Shown in pieces: positions 1 to 8,545 of a DNA stretch of 64,000 nt. The DNA is from an uncultured Prevotellaceae bacterium. GTDB taxonomy: Bacteria > Bacteroidota > Bacteroidia > Bacteroidales > Bacteroidaceae. Every line of letters starts with the position of its first letter. Within the stretch, counting starts at the first letter, position 1. The position numbers and the translations under genes were made by a program. A model generated the notes under the pieces. The model had not been told where the DNA came from. It worked only from the letters and a program-made list of their open reading frames with translations, and made no database searches. The stretch lies in contig ONYA01000029.1 of assembly GCA_900321965.1 (NCBI GenBank), positions 1 to 64,000 of the forward strand. Reading direction: 5' to 3'.

Positions 1-60
1 ATGGATTATTGCGACTAAAGTCGCTGATTAATAGGCGAATCCAATCTGTGAAATCCAAAA

Positions 61-180
61 TAATCGTGGCTATAGCCGCTTTAATCTGTTTAATCTGTTT
101 AATCTGTGGTCGTTATAAACTTTCGAAAGTTGAATTAGTTATAATTCGTTCAATTAGTTCAATTAGTGTAATTAGTGGTT
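61..180. repeat. AT-rich 9-bp simple repeats
   Basis: Three perfect copies of TTTAATCTG run from 80 to 106, and three near-identical copies of the type TTCAATTAG run from 149 to 175. Between them is the string GTGGTCGTTATAAA, which recurs near 62247 beside a different AT-rich repeat. The first 253 bases hold no gene that I can support. Short-period AT-rich strings of this kind fill several other gaps in this window. Confidence 0.8.
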
Positions 181-253
181 GAAAAGAAAAGGGGTTAAAA
201 AGAAAAGTGGAAAGTTCAATCAGAATTGAGACTTTAGAAGTAGGAAATTGATT

Positions 254-412
254 ATGAAATGCAGAGTATGCGGAAAGGAACTGCCAGACGCGCAGTTCGA
301 GCTTTACACGACAGGAACGCGCCGACGGGTGTGCCGTCAATGCAAATACCTGCTCTACGGCGTGAGAGCCAAGCGGCAGTGGCGCCTGCGCCAGCTCGCG
401 CGCGTATTATAA
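254..412 (+). CDS. Small zinc-ribbon-like protein (52 aa)
   Basis: This 52-residue ORF opens with ATG and carries two CxxC pairs, C3/C6 and C27/C30, followed by a strongly basic tail rich in Arg. The spacing fits a single zinc ribbon. It lies 114 bp upstream of the VapE-type ATPase on the same strand and may be its partner. Small Cys-rich ORFs of this kind are, to my recollection, frequent just before VapE-like genes in Bacteroidales. Function is unknown; DNA or RNA binding is only an inference from the zinc ribbon and basic tail. Confidence 0.6.
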   Translation: MKCRVCGKELPDAQFELYTTGTRRRVCRQCKYLLYGVRAKRQWRLRQLARVL

Positions 413-420
413 TAGGAAAA

Positions 421-490
421 GGGGGAAACAACCCACACCTCCCACACCTCCCGCACTGAAGGCGGGTGTGAGAGGTGCGAGAGGTGAGGG
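421..490. repeat. Imperfect GC-rich hairpin of CACACCTCC repeats
   Basis: Direct repeats of the type CCCACACCT are followed, after a short loop, by the partly complementary GGGTGTGAGAGGTG series. The transcript could form an imperfect hairpin between the zinc-ribbon ORF and the VapE gene. It might be a REP-type element or an attenuating structure; the sequence does not decide. Confidence 0.5.
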
Positions 491-526
491 TTCATTTCCG
501 GTTATAACAATTATATATTTACAAGC

Positions 527-1801
527 ATGATGAGACAAATCATAAAACAAATTTTGGCGTGGCTGATGGGAATGAGCCGTCAGAACGCCCGACGAACCTT
601 CTGGAAAAAAGGAATGACAGAGAAGCAGGCGATAGCCCGAGGAGTGAGACTCTTTTTCCAGCAGAACTACGAACTGCGGTATAACGTGATGAAACAGACC
701 GAGGAGTTCCGACCGAAAAACGTCACGGCCGCTCGTGAAAAAATACCGGCCTCTCGTAAAAACGTCACGGCCGCTCGTGACGGCTGGCAACAGCTGACCG
801 ACCGCGATCTGCGACGTATTGCCATCGAACAGATGGACCAGGTGGGCGTGGCATGGTCTATCGACGTGGAGCAGTATGTCCGCTCCACCCTGGTGCCCGA
901 CTACAATCCCGTCCGCGACTACCTGACGCGCTGCGGCGAGTGGGACGGCCAGACCGACCATATCGACCAGCTGGCACGCCGCGTACCCACCACCTATGCC
1001 GAATGGCCGATGCTGTTTCGACGCTGGCTGCTGGCAGCGGTGGCGCAGTGGCTGGAGATGAGCCGCGACCACGGCAACGCGCTGGTGCCGATGCTCATCG
1101 GCGGACAGGGCACCCACAAGTCGACCTTCTGCCGACTGTTGCTGCCGCCCGAACTGCGTGAATACTACATCGACGACATCAAGCTCGACAACGCCGAACA
1201 GGTGGAGCGGATGCTGGCACGCATGCTGCTGGTGAACATCGACGAGTATAACGCCAAGACCGAGCGCGAGCAGGCCAAGATCAAGCGCGTGCTCACCGAG
1301 CGCGACGTACAGACACGCCGTATGCGGTCAGACCAATACCAGTTGCTGCCACGTATGGCTTCGTTTATTGCCACTACCAACGACCGCCAGCCACTGACCG
1401 ACCCCACGGGCTCGCGCCGCTACATCTGCTGCGACATCGACGGCGTCATAGACACCGACACGCCCATCGACCACCGACAGCTCTATGCACAGGCCGTGGC
1501 AGAGCTGCGCAGCGGAAAACCCTGGTACTTGTCGAAACAAGAGGAGCAGAGGCTGGAGCAGCACAACCAGAGCTTCCGCGTAGAGATGTCGCCGGAGCAG
1601 GTGCTCCTGGCATGGTACACACTGGCGGAGCGCCGCCAAGAGAACTTCACACGTACCGTAGACATCCTCAAGGAGTTGTCGAAGCACGTCAGCAAAGCCG
1701 ACCTGCCCACGGTGCAGAGCCTCACCCGCACCCTACGCGCCTGCGGCTTCGCCTACGGTGCCGTCAGGGGACAGCGCGGGTGGTACGCCAAGCTGCGGTA
1801 A
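527..1801 (+). CDS. VapE/DUF3874-type P-loop ATPase
   Basis: This 424-residue protein has the virulence-associated E ATPase core. A Walker A variant GGQGTHKST lies at residues 192-200, a Walker B segment ending in NIDE at about 234-240, a sensor ATTND near 282-286, and GSRRY near 296-300 that could supply an arginine finger. VapE proteins resemble superfamily 3 helicases or primases of mobile elements, yet no integrase or phage gene is nearby. The N-terminal 60 residues are basic. Residues 64-84 are a 7-residue repeat encoded by three 21-bp DNA repeats that are otherwise found between genes in this window. Start is the ATG at 527. Family assignment is fairly sure; the biological role is not. 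Confidence 0.8.
   Translation: MMRQIIKQILAWLMGMSRQNARRTFWKKGMTEKQAIARGVRLFFQQNYELRYNVMKQTEEFRPKNVTAAREKIPASRKNVTAARDGWQQLTDRDLRRIAIEQMDQVGVAWSIDVEQYVRSTLVPDYNPVRDYLTRCGEWDGQTDHIDQLARRVPTTYAEWPMLFRRWLLAAVAQWLEMSRDHGNALVPMLIGGQGTHKSTFCRLLLPPELREYYIDDIKLDNAEQVERMLARMLLVNIDEYNAKTEREQAKIKRVLTERDVQTRRMRSDQYQLLPRMASFIATTNDRQPLTDPTGSRRYICCDIDGVIDTDTPIDHRQLYAQAVAELRSGKPWYLSKQEEQRLEQHNQSFRVEMSPEQVLLAWYTLAERRQENFTRTVDILKELSKHVSKADLPTVQSLTRTLRACGFAYGAVRGQRGWYAKLR
721..783. repeat. Three in-frame 21-bp repeats inside the VapE gene
   Basis: Units 721-741, 742-762 and 763-783 are each 21 bp and share CGGCC(G/T)CTCGT. They encode NVTAARE, KIPASRK and NVTAARD. The reverse complement matches the intergenic array at 49525-49629, including the alternation of CACGAGCGGCCGTGAC and ACGAGAGGC units separated by T-runs. 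Confidence 0.85.
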
Positions 1802-1962
1802 ACCGAGCATCCGGATACACACGGTTCCGCTGTAAAGAAACCACAGATATCGCAGATTTTACAGATTTCGCCGCGCAACACCCTATTAATCTGTATCATC
1901 AGCGGCATCTGCGGTTCTTATCGCCGGGCCTATTGTTTTTTAATAAATAGAAAAAAAACTGT

Positions 1963-1990
1963 CGAATGTCTTGCGCATTCGGTTTTTTTT
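1963..1990 (+). terminator. Intrinsic terminator after the VapE gene
   Basis: CGAATG (1963-1968) pairs with CATTCG (1976-1981), followed by eight T (1983-1990). An A-run just upstream means it could act in both directions. It lies 160 bp beyond the VapE stop. Confidence 0.65.
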
Positions 1991-1992
1991 CG

Positions 1993-2000
1993 TACTTTTG
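1993..2000 (+). promoter_or_regulatory. -7 promoter element before the 2.0-kb RNA
   Basis: TACTTTTG matches the Bacteroidetes TAnnTTTG element. The expected transcript start is near 2007, just before the structured region at 2005-2190. Confidence 0.55.
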
Positions 2001-2004
2001 CAAC

Positions 2005-2190
2005 GAAGTCCGTGAAAAGGATTCACGGGCAATGCTCAATTCCAACTCGAACTGCGACCTCGACAAGGAGTTTTTAGGGCATAATAACGGCATTAGAGCG
2101 TGCACCATCGTGTGCAGGCTTCTTGGTATGTCGTTATGGGTTGTCGCAGACCTGAGTTGGAATACGGAGAGGTCTGCGCGCTTTTTGTGT
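2005..2190 (+). ncRNA. Candidate rod-shaped structured RNA (6S-like or leader)
   Basis: Nested helices can be read directly: 2039-2048 with 2154-2163 (10 bp), CTGCGAC 2052-2058 with GTCGCAG 2143-2149, 2080-2084 with 2134-2138, 2088-2093 with 2128-2133, and an apical TGCAC/GTGCA at 2101-2105/2112-2116. A large one-sided internal loop spans 2059-2079. A separate hairpin CCGTGAA/TTCACGG lies near the 5' end. An alternative stem GCAGACC (2146-2152) with GGTCTGC (2171-2177) followed by TTTTT (2182-2186) competes with the rod and looks like a terminator. The rod with a central loop and its own promoter recalls 6S RNA; the exclusive terminator recalls a riboswitch or attenuator. I cannot assign the class. 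Confidence 0.55.
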
Positions 2191-2306
2191 CCATACCTTT
2201 CTGGCTGGTCTTTTGGGTAAGCCATCTATTTTAACATTTTACTAATAAAAAAAGGGATATAACTAAGAAACATCTTAAAAGATAAAGAAACGGGAGGACT
2301 ATAGCA

Positions 2307-2462
2307 ATGAAAAAGACATATCAGAACCCCATGACTACAGTCATTGAGATAAAATTGAGTGGTATGATTGCTGGATCGTATTTAGAGTCACGCACCTACA
2401 ATACTGCTGCTCCATGTGACAGTCTCAAGCGTGACGACGCCAGTGACCTATGGTCAGAATAA
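2307..2462 (+). CDS. Short conserved-type peptide (51 aa)
   Basis: This 51-residue ORF starts MKKTYQNPMTTVIEIKL and ends in an acidic tail with DLWSE. It resembles the many small Prevotella and Bacteroides peptides that begin MKKxYxxP and end with Asp/Glu and aromatic residues, whose function is unknown. A GGGAGGA stretch at 2291-2297 precedes the ATG, an unusually good Shine-Dalgarno for this phylum. It lies 116 bp downstream of the candidate RNA and could be controlled by it. The following 460 bp to topA contain only repeats. Confidence 0.55.
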   Translation: MKKTYQNPMTTVIEIKLSGMIAGSYLESRTYNTAAPCDSLKRDDASDLWSE

Positions 2463-2594
2463 TATAAAGCTCTTTGAGCTACATTTTATGTTATCAGAAC
2501 AGAGCGCCGAGGCCTGCGAAGACAGGTAGGCGCACCTGAATTATTAGTAATTCAAGTTTCTCATGTTTACGAGTGGCTTGCATGGTAACCTTTT

Positions 2595-2688
2595 CTCCCC
2601 CTGAGTAGGGGGAGCCAGAGGGGGTCTGAACCAGCGAATATCACGCCACCTGCTCAGACCACCCCTGGCCCCTCCTACTCAGGAGGGG
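2595..2688. repeat. Inverted pair of GC-rich REP-like elements
   Basis: The element at 2595-2629 and its imperfect reverse copy at 2654-2688 each contain a hairpin of C-run, GAGTA and G-run, followed by GGTCTGA in outward-to-inward orientation. The arms are about 35 nt with a 24-nt centre. The unit belongs to the same C-run/G-run family seen at 7645, 29698, 40430 and inside several genes. Confidence 0.75.
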
Positions 2689-2888
2689 AATAAGATACCA
2701 CCTAAAGCATTGATTCCTATACATAAGCGAAGCTTGCGAAACTTGTATTAGTAATTATTTGTTGCGGCTTTCCGTGAGGATGGGCGTCATAACTTTTTGC
2801 AAACGATGATTTAGCGGTTTTATTTGGCTGATTTCTTAAAAAAGCTAAAAAGATATATATATAATAAGGTGTAAGCAAAAAGATTGCG

Positions 2889-2896
2889 TACTTTTG
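2889..2896 (+). promoter_or_regulatory. -7 promoter element of topA
   Basis: TACTTTTG matches TAnnTTTG and lies 31 bp before the topA ATG. I see no clear TTTG at the -33 position. Confidence 0.55.
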
Positions 2897-2927
2897 CACC
2901 CCACAAATAAGAAAACAAACCAAAATC

Positions 2928-5222
2928 ATGCAAAAGAATCTGGTAATCGTAGAGTCACCGGCCAAGGCAAAGACCATTGAGAAGTTCTTAGGCAAGGACT
3001 TCAAGGTGATGTCGAGCTATGGCCACATCCGCGACTTGAAAAAAAAGGAACTGAGTATAGACGAGCAGACGCTGGAACCGGAATACGAGATTCCCGACGA
3101 GAAGAAGAAGCTGGTAAGCGAACTGAAGAAGCAGGCCAAGGACGCCGCAAAGGTGTGGTTGGCTTCCGATGAAGACCGCGAGGGAGAGGCCATCTCCTGG
3201 CACCTGTGCGAGGTGCTGGGACTGGACGAGGAGAAGACCAACCGTATCGTGTTCCACGAGATTACGAAGTCGGCCATCTTAGACGCCATCGAACATCCGC
3301 GCCACTTAGACATGAACTTGGTGAACGCCCAGCAGGCCCGCCGCGTGCTCGACCGTCTGGTAGGCTTCAAGGTGTCGCCCGTGCTGTGGCGCAAGGTGAA
3401 GCCGTCGCTCTCGGCTGGTCGCGTACAGAGTGTGGCCGTGCGCCTCATCGTCGAACGTGAGCGCGAACTGCAAGCCTTCAAGAGCGAGCCTTACTACAGC
3501 GTCAGCGCCGTCTTCGGCGTGCAGAACGCCGACGGTTCGCAGTCGGAGGTGAAGGCACTGCTGGCCAACCGTCTGAAGACTCATAAGGAGGTGGAGGAGC
3601 TGTTAGAGGCCTGCAAGGACGCCACATTCGTTGTTGAGAGCATCCAGAAGAAGCCGATGAAGCGTACACCGGCACCGCCTTTCACGACGTCGACACTGCA
3701 GCAGGAGGCCGCCCGCAAGTTAGGCTTCACCGTCAGTCAGACGATGATGGTGGCACAGCGCCTCTACGAGAGCGGACGCATCACCTATATGCGTACCGAC
3801 TCGGTAAACCTGTCATCGCTCTGCCTCGGTGCCTCGAAGGAGGAGATCACGAAGCTCTACGGTGCCGACTACTCGAAGACCCGCCAGTACCACACCAACT
3901 CGAAAGGTGCCCAGGAGGCTCACGAAGCCATCCGTCCCACCTATATGGACCAGTCCACCATTGAGGGGACGGCCCAGGAGAAACGTCTCTACGACCTGAT
4001 ATGGAAGCGCACCATCGCCTCGCAGATGGCCGACGCCGAACTGGAGAAGACGACGGTGGAGATTAAGAGCGCCGGCGGAACCTTCATCGCCCAGGGCGAA
4101 GTCGTGAAGTTCGACGGTTTCCTGAAGGTCTACCGCGAGTCGACCGACGACGAGGAACAGCAGGAAGAGTCAGGACACCTGCTGCCGCCGCTTCAGGAAG
4201 GTCAGGAGCTGACACGCCGCGAGATAACGGCCACCGAGCGCTTCAGCTTAGGACCGCTGCGCTACACCGAAGCCTCGCTGGTACACAAGCTCGAAGAACT
4301 GGGCATCGGCCGTCCGTCGACCTACGCCCCCACCATCTCGACCATCCAGCAGCGCGAATACGTGCAGAAGGGCGACAAGAAAGGTGAGGAGCGCCAGTAC
4401 ACCATCGACACGCTGAAGGGCCGCCAGGTGACGCAGAAGGTGCGCACCGAGATGGCCGGCTCCGATAAGGGCAAGCTCATGCCGACAGACATCGGCCTGG
4501 TGGTGAATGACTTCCTGATGAAGAACTTCCCCGGCATCATGGACTACAACTTCACGGCGAAGGTGGAGCAGGACTTCGACCAGATAGCCGAGGGCACGGA
4601 GAAATGGACGAAGATGCTGAAGACCTTCGACAAGGGCTTTGAGCCTACTGTCGACAAGGCCATGAACAGCCGCAACGAGCACAAGGCCGGCGAGCGCCTG
4701 TTAGGCAACGACCCGAAGAGCCACAAGCCGGTGTACGTCAAGATAGGCCGCTACGGTCCTGTCATCCAGATAGGCACGGCCGAGGACAAGGACAAACCGC
4801 TCTTCGCCCAGCTGCCCAAGGAGATGAGTATGGAGTCGATGACGCTGGAAGACGCCTTGGAGCTCTTCAAGCTGCCCCGCACACTGGGCGAGTTCGAGAA
4901 GAAACCGGTGACGATAGGTGCCGGCCGCTTCGGCCCCTACGTGCTGCACGACGGTAAGTACACGTCGCTGCCGAAAGATACCGACCCGATGACCATCACG
5001 CTCGACCAGGCCATCCGTCTGGTACAGGAGAAGCGCCTGACGGAGAAGAAGAAGCACCTGAAGATCTTCCTCGAAGATGAGAAGTTGGAGATCCTGAACG
5101 GTCGCTACGGCCCCTACCTCGTCTACGACGGCAAGAACTACCGTCTGCCGAAGGCTATGCACGAGCGTGCCGAACAGCTGAAGTACGAGGAGTGCATGGA
5201 GATTATCAATAAGAGTAAATGA
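2928..5222 (+). CDS. topA: DNA topoisomerase I
   Basis: This 764-residue type IA topoisomerase relaxes negatively supercoiled DNA. The Toprim domain begins at residue 5 (VIVESPAKAKT) and carries the metal-binding DEDREGE at 81-87. The catalytic tyrosine is Y287 in GRITYMRTDS. The C-terminus has three Topo_C repeats of the RxGPxxxxG type near residues 605, 663 and 726, without zinc-binding Cys clusters, as is usual in Bacteroidetes. Its stop overlaps the aroK start (ATGA), so topA, aroK, speA, argB and the sigma factor probably form one operon. Start at the first ATG after the TACTTTTG promoter. Confidence 0.97.
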   Translation: MQKNLVIVESPAKAKTIEKFLGKDFKVMSSYGHIRDLKKKELSIDEQTLEPEYEIPDEKKKLVSELKKQAKDAAKVWLASDEDREGEAISWHLCEVLGLDEEKTNRIVFHEITKSAILDAIEHPRHLDMNLVNAQQARRVLDRLVGFKVSPVLWRKVKPSLSAGRVQSVAVRLIVERERELQAFKSEPYYSVSAVFGVQNADGSQSEVKALLANRLKTHKEVEELLEACKDATFVVESIQKKPMKRTPAPPFTTSTLQQEAARKLGFTVSQTMMVAQRLYESGRITYMRTDSVNLSSLCLGASKEEITKLYGADYSKTRQYHTNSKGAQEAHEAIRPTYMDQSTIEGTAQEKRLYDLIWKRTIASQMADAELEKTTVEIKSAGGTFIAQGEVVKFDGFLKVYRESTDDEEQQEESGHLLPPLQEGQELTRREITATERFSLGPLRYTEASLVHKLEELGIGRPSTYAPTISTIQQREYVQKGDKKGEERQYTIDTLKGRQVTQKVRTEMAGSDKGKLMPTDIGLVVNDFLMKNFPGIMDYNFTAKVEQDFDQIAEGTEKWTKMLKTFDKGFEPTVDKAMNSRNEHKAGERLLGNDPKSHKPVYVKIGRYGPVIQIGTAEDKDKPLFAQLPKEMSMESMTLEDALELFKLPRTLGEFEKKPVTIGAGRFGPYVLHDGKYTSLPKDTDPMTITLDQAIRLVQEKRLTEKKKHLKIFLEDEKLEILNGRYGPYLVYDGKNYRLPKAMHERAEQLKYEECMEIINKSK

Positions 5223-5746
5223 AAAGAATCATCCTGATAGGCTACATGGGGTCGGGGAAGACCACCGTGGGACGGGCACTGGCCAAGGAGCTGGGGCTAC
5301 CGTTCTACGACCTCGACTGGTATATCGAGAGCCGCATGCGTAAGAAGGTGAGCCAGATTTTCGCCGAACAGGGCGAGGAGGGCTTCCGCCGCATCGAGCG
5401 CAATATGCTGCACGAGGTGGCCGAGTTCGAGGACGTCGTCATCAGCTGCGGCGGCGGCACGCCCTGCTTCTTCGATAATATGGACTATATGAACAGTCAG
5501 GCCCAGGTGGTGTGGCTGCGCTGCGAACCCGAGGTGTTGCACAAGCACCTGCTCATGGGCAAGGGCGACCGTCCGCTACTGAAAGGCAAGTCGCCCGAGG
5601 AGCTGATAGCCTATATCCGCGAGCAGCTGACCTATCGCGAGCAGTTCTATTCGAAGGCCTGCTACACATTGGATGTCAGTCTTATGGACAACTTCGACAA
5701 GATTAAGATTACGATAGAGAAACTTAAAGAGCTACTCAACCTGTAA
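5219..5746 (+). CDS. aroK: Shikimate kinase
   Basis: This 175-residue enzyme phosphorylates shikimate in the chorismate pathway. The P-loop GYMGSGKTT is at residues 8-16, the DLD motif that contacts shikimate at about 31-33, a GGG motif in VISCGGGTPCF near 80, and the lid arginine in KGDRPLL near 117. Length is typical. It overlaps topA by 4 nt and is 2 nt from speA, which implies translational coupling. Confidence 0.95.
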   Translation: MKRIILIGYMGSGKTTVGRALAKELGLPFYDLDWYIESRMRKKVSQIFAEQGEEGFRRIERNMLHEVAEFEDVVISCGGGTPCFFDNMDYMNSQAQVVWLRCEPEVLHKHLLMGKGDRPLLKGKSPEELIAYIREQLTYREQFYSKACYTLDVSLMDNFDKIKITIEKLKELLNL

Positions 5747-5748
5747 GC

Positions 5749-7641
5749 ATGAAGAAATGGACGATTGAAGACGCCCGCGAGCTGTACAATATCGGCGGCT
5801 GGGGCACCTCGTATTTCGGCATTAACGACGCAGGCAACGTCTACGTCACGCCGTGTAAGGACTCTGTGCAGATCGACCTGCGCGAAGTGATGGACGAGCT
5901 GGCGCTGCGCGACGTCACCGCACCGGTGCTGCTGCGCTTCCCCGACATTCTCGACAACCGTATCGAGAAGACGTGGAGCTGTTTCAAGAAGGCAGCCAAG
6001 GAATATGAGTATAAAGGTGAGAACTACGTGGTTTACCCCATCAAGGTGAACCAGATGCAGCCCGTGGTCGAGGAGATCATCTCGCACGGACGGAAGTTCA
6101 ACCTCGGTCTGGAGGCCGGCTCGAAGCCAGAGCTGCACGCCGTCATCGCCATGCAGTGCCAGAGCGACTCCATCATCGTCTGCAACGGCTACAAAGACCA
6201 TGCCTATATCGAGCTGGCCCTGCTGGCACAGAAGATGGGCAAGCAGATATTCATCGTCGTGGAGAAGATGAACGAGCTTGACATCATCGCCCGCGTGGCC
6301 AAGCAGCTGAACGTGCGGCCGAACATCGGTATCCGCATCAAATTAGCTTCCAGCGGCAGCGGCAAGTGGGAGGAGAGCGGCGGCGACGCCTCGAAATTCG
6401 GACTGACGAGCGCCGAGCTGCTCGACGCCCTAGAGACTCTCGACAAGAAGGACATGCGCGACTGTCTGCGCCTCATCCATTTCCATATCGGCAGTCAGAT
6501 AACAAAGATACGCCGCATACAGACGGCCCTGCGCGAGGCCTCGCAGTTCTACGTACAGCTGCACAAGATGGGCTACAATGTCGACTTTGTCGACTGCGGC
6601 GGCGGCTTAGGCGTCGACTATGACGGCACGCGTTCGCCGTCGAGCGAGAGCAGCGTCAACTACAGCATCCAGGAGTACGTCAACGACTGTATCTACACCT
6701 TCGTCGACGCGGCCAACAAGAACGGACTGCCCCACCCCAACATCATCACCGAGAGCGGCCGCTCGCTGGCGGCTCACCACTCGGTACTGGTCATCAACGT
6801 GCTGGAGACAGCCTCGCTGCCGGAGATGCCCGAGGAGTTTGAGCCGGACGAGAACTCACACCAGCTGGTGAAGGACCTGTACGAGATATGGGACAATCTA
6901 AGTCCGCGCAACGTCTTAGAGGACTGGCACGACGCGGAGCAGATACGTGAAGAGGTGCTCGACCTCTTTGCCCATGGCATCGTCGACCTGAAGACGCGCG
7001 CCGAGATCGAGGCGATGTACTGGAGCGTCTGCCACGAGATTCACGCCTTAGCAAAGAGCCTGAAGCACGTGCCGGAAGAGCTGATGAAAATCGACAAACT
7101 GCTGGCCGACAAGTACTTCTGCAACTTCTCGCTCTTCCAGAGCCTCAGCGACTCGTGGGCCATCGACCAGGTATTCCCCATCATGCCCATCCAGCGACTG
7201 AACGAGCGGCCGACGCGCAACGCCACGCTGCAGGACATCACCTGCGACTCGGACGGCAAGGTGGCCAACTTCGTCACCAACCGCCACAACTCGCACTCGC
7301 TGCCCGTACACGCCCTGAAGAAGACGGAGGACTACTACCTCGGCGTGTTCCTCGTGGGGGCCTACCAGGAGATACTGGGCGACATGCACAACCTCTTCGG
7401 CGACACCACGGCCGTACACATCTCGGTGAAGGACGGGCACTACCACATCGACCAGATTATCGACGGCGAGACGGTGGAAGAGGTGCTGGAATACGTACAG
7501 TACAACCCGAAGAAACTGGTGCGCCAGCTGGAAATCTGGGTGACGAAGAGCGTCAAGGAAGGCAAGATCTCGCTCGATGAGGGCAAGGAGTTCCTGTCGA
7601 CTTACCGCAGTGGACTATACGGATATACGTATTTGGAGTAA
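5749..7641 (+). CDS. speA: Biosynthetic arginine decarboxylase
   Basis: This 630-residue PLP enzyme converts arginine to agmatine for polyamine synthesis. The PLP lysine is K99 in YPIKVNQ. The substrate-side HIGSQ motif occurs near residue 247, and the protein ends in the family's Tyr-rich tail. Length and order match the SpeA family rather than DapA-type or ornithine decarboxylases. It begins 2 nt after aroK and is followed by argB, so two arginine-metabolism genes are adjacent. Confidence 0.95.
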   Translation: MKKWTIEDARELYNIGGWGTSYFGINDAGNVYVTPCKDSVQIDLREVMDELALRDVTAPVLLRFPDILDNRIEKTWSCFKKAAKEYEYKGENYVVYPIKVNQMQPVVEEIISHGRKFNLGLEAGSKPELHAVIAMQCQSDSIIVCNGYKDHAYIELALLAQKMGKQIFIVVEKMNELDIIARVAKQLNVRPNIGIRIKLASSGSGKWEESGGDASKFGLTSAELLDALETLDKKDMRDCLRLIHFHIGSQITKIRRIQTALREASQFYVQLHKMGYNVDFVDCGGGLGVDYDGTRSPSSESSVNYSIQEYVNDCIYTFVDAANKNGLPHPNIITESGRSLAAHHSVLVINVLETASLPEMPEEFEPDENSHQLVKDLYEIWDNLSPRNVLEDWHDAEQIREEVLDLFAHGIVDLKTRAEIEAMYWSVCHEIHALAKSLKHVPEELMKIDKLLADKYFCNFSLFQSLSDSWAIDQVFPIMPIQRLNERPTRNATLQDITCDSDGKVANFVTNRHNSHSLPVHALKKTEDYYLGVFLVGAYQEILGDMHNLFGDTTAVHISVKDGHYHIDQIIDGETVEEVLEYVQYNPKKLVRQLEIWVTKSVKEGKISLDEGKEFLSTYRSGLYGYTYLE

Positions 7642-7644
7642 AAG

Positions 7645-7679
7645 CCCACCCCCGACCCCTCCCGAAGGGAGGGGAGATG
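7645..7679. repeat. REP-like hairpin between speA and argB
   Basis: A hairpin with CCCCTCCC and GGGAGGGG arms follows the speA stop. It is the same family as the elements at 29698 and 40430. It may act as a 3' stabiliser of the speA message. Confidence 0.65.
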
Positions 7680-7702
7680 TTACCCATTACCCATAAGAGA
7701 AA

Positions 7703-8545
7703 ATGAAAACAAACACAACGATGGAAGAAGTATCTACTTCCCTCCCTCACAGGGAGGGACAGAGGGAGAGTCTCACAATAGTAAAAGTGGGTGGTGCCGT
7801 CGTCGAGGACGAGGCACAGTTGGCTCAGCTACTAAAGGACTTCAGCGCCATCAGAGGACGCAAGGTGCTGGTACACGGCGGAGGACGCCGGGCTACGAAG
7901 GTAGCTGCCGAGCTGGGCATCGAGACGAAGATGGTGAACGGACGCCGCATCACCGACGCAGCCATGCTGGAGGTGGTGACGATGGTCTACGGCGGACTGG
8001 TGAACAAGCACGTCGTGGCACTGCTACAGGCGCAGGGCGTCGACGCCATAGGACTGACAGGCGCCGATGCCGACATCCTCCGCTCAACGAAGCGTCCCCC
8101 TCTCGCTGTCGACGGTTCCCCCGTCGACTTCGGCTACGTCGGCGACGTCAAAAAGGCCGACGGTGCAAAAATCGCCCATTTCATCGAGGCAGGAATGGTA
8201 CCCGTCATCGCACCGCTGACCCACGACGGACAGGGAAACATCCTCAACACCAACGCCGACACAATGGCGTCGGAGACGGCCAAGGCACTGGCAGAGCTGT
8301 ATGACGTGACGCTCATCTTCTCGTTTGAGAAGAAAGGTGTCCTGAGCAATCCCGACGATGACGACAGCGTCATTCCCGTCATCACCCGCCCCGACTTTGA
8401 ACGCTACAAGGCCGACGGCACCATCAGCGGCGGTATGCTGCCGAAAATAGAAAACGCACTGGCAGCCGTAGAGGCGGGCGTCAGCCAGGTCATCATCACA
8501 CTGGCAACAGCCATCGACGGACAACACGGGACAGTCATCAAATGA
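7703..8545 (+). CDS. argB: Acetylglutamate kinase with a repeat-derived N-terminus
   Basis: This 280-residue amino acid kinase phosphorylates N-acetylglutamate in arginine synthesis. The core starts at about residue 25 (TIVKVGGAVV); the nucleotide and substrate loops VHGGGRR near 52-58 and GLTGAD near 111-116 are present. Homologues usually start a few residues before TIVKVGG. Here codons 12 to 24 are made by a REP-like element (7737-7773) that begins in the N-terminal extension. Starts at 7703 or 7721 are possible; both include the insert. The end overlaps the sigma-factor ATG by 4 nt. Confidence 0.9.
   Translation: MKTNTTMEEVSTSLPHREGQRESLTIVKVGGAVVEDEAQLAQLLKDFSAIRGRKVLVHGGGRRATKVAAELGIETKMVNGRRITDAAMLEVVTMVYGGLVNKHVVALLQAQGVDAIGLTGADADILRSTKRPPLAVDGSPVDFGYVGDVKKADGAKIAHFIEAGMVPVIAPLTHDGQGNILNTNADTMASETAKALAELYDVTLIFSFEKKGVLSNPDDDDSVIPVITRPDFERYKADGTISGGMLPKIENALAAVEAGVSQVIITLATAIDGQHGTVIK
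7737..7773. repeat. REP-like element inside the argB 5' end
   Basis: CCCTCCCTCACAGGGAGGG followed by a purine-rich arm and AGTCT is almost identical to the intergenic copy at 29698-29732. It is translated as SLPHREGQRESL, joining a short leader to the conserved ArgB core. Confidence 0.8.

Noticed and set aside
527-1801. Prophage or integrative element around the VapE gene
   Set aside because: No integrase, portal, capsid or mobilisation genes follow; housekeeping genes begin at 2.9 kb. The element may extend to the left of the window, which cannot be judged.
2005-2190. Protein-coding reading of the 1966-2220 region
   Set aside because: The two opposite-strand ORFs here have no homologous look, overlap a terminator and promoter, and are better explained by the paired RNA structure.
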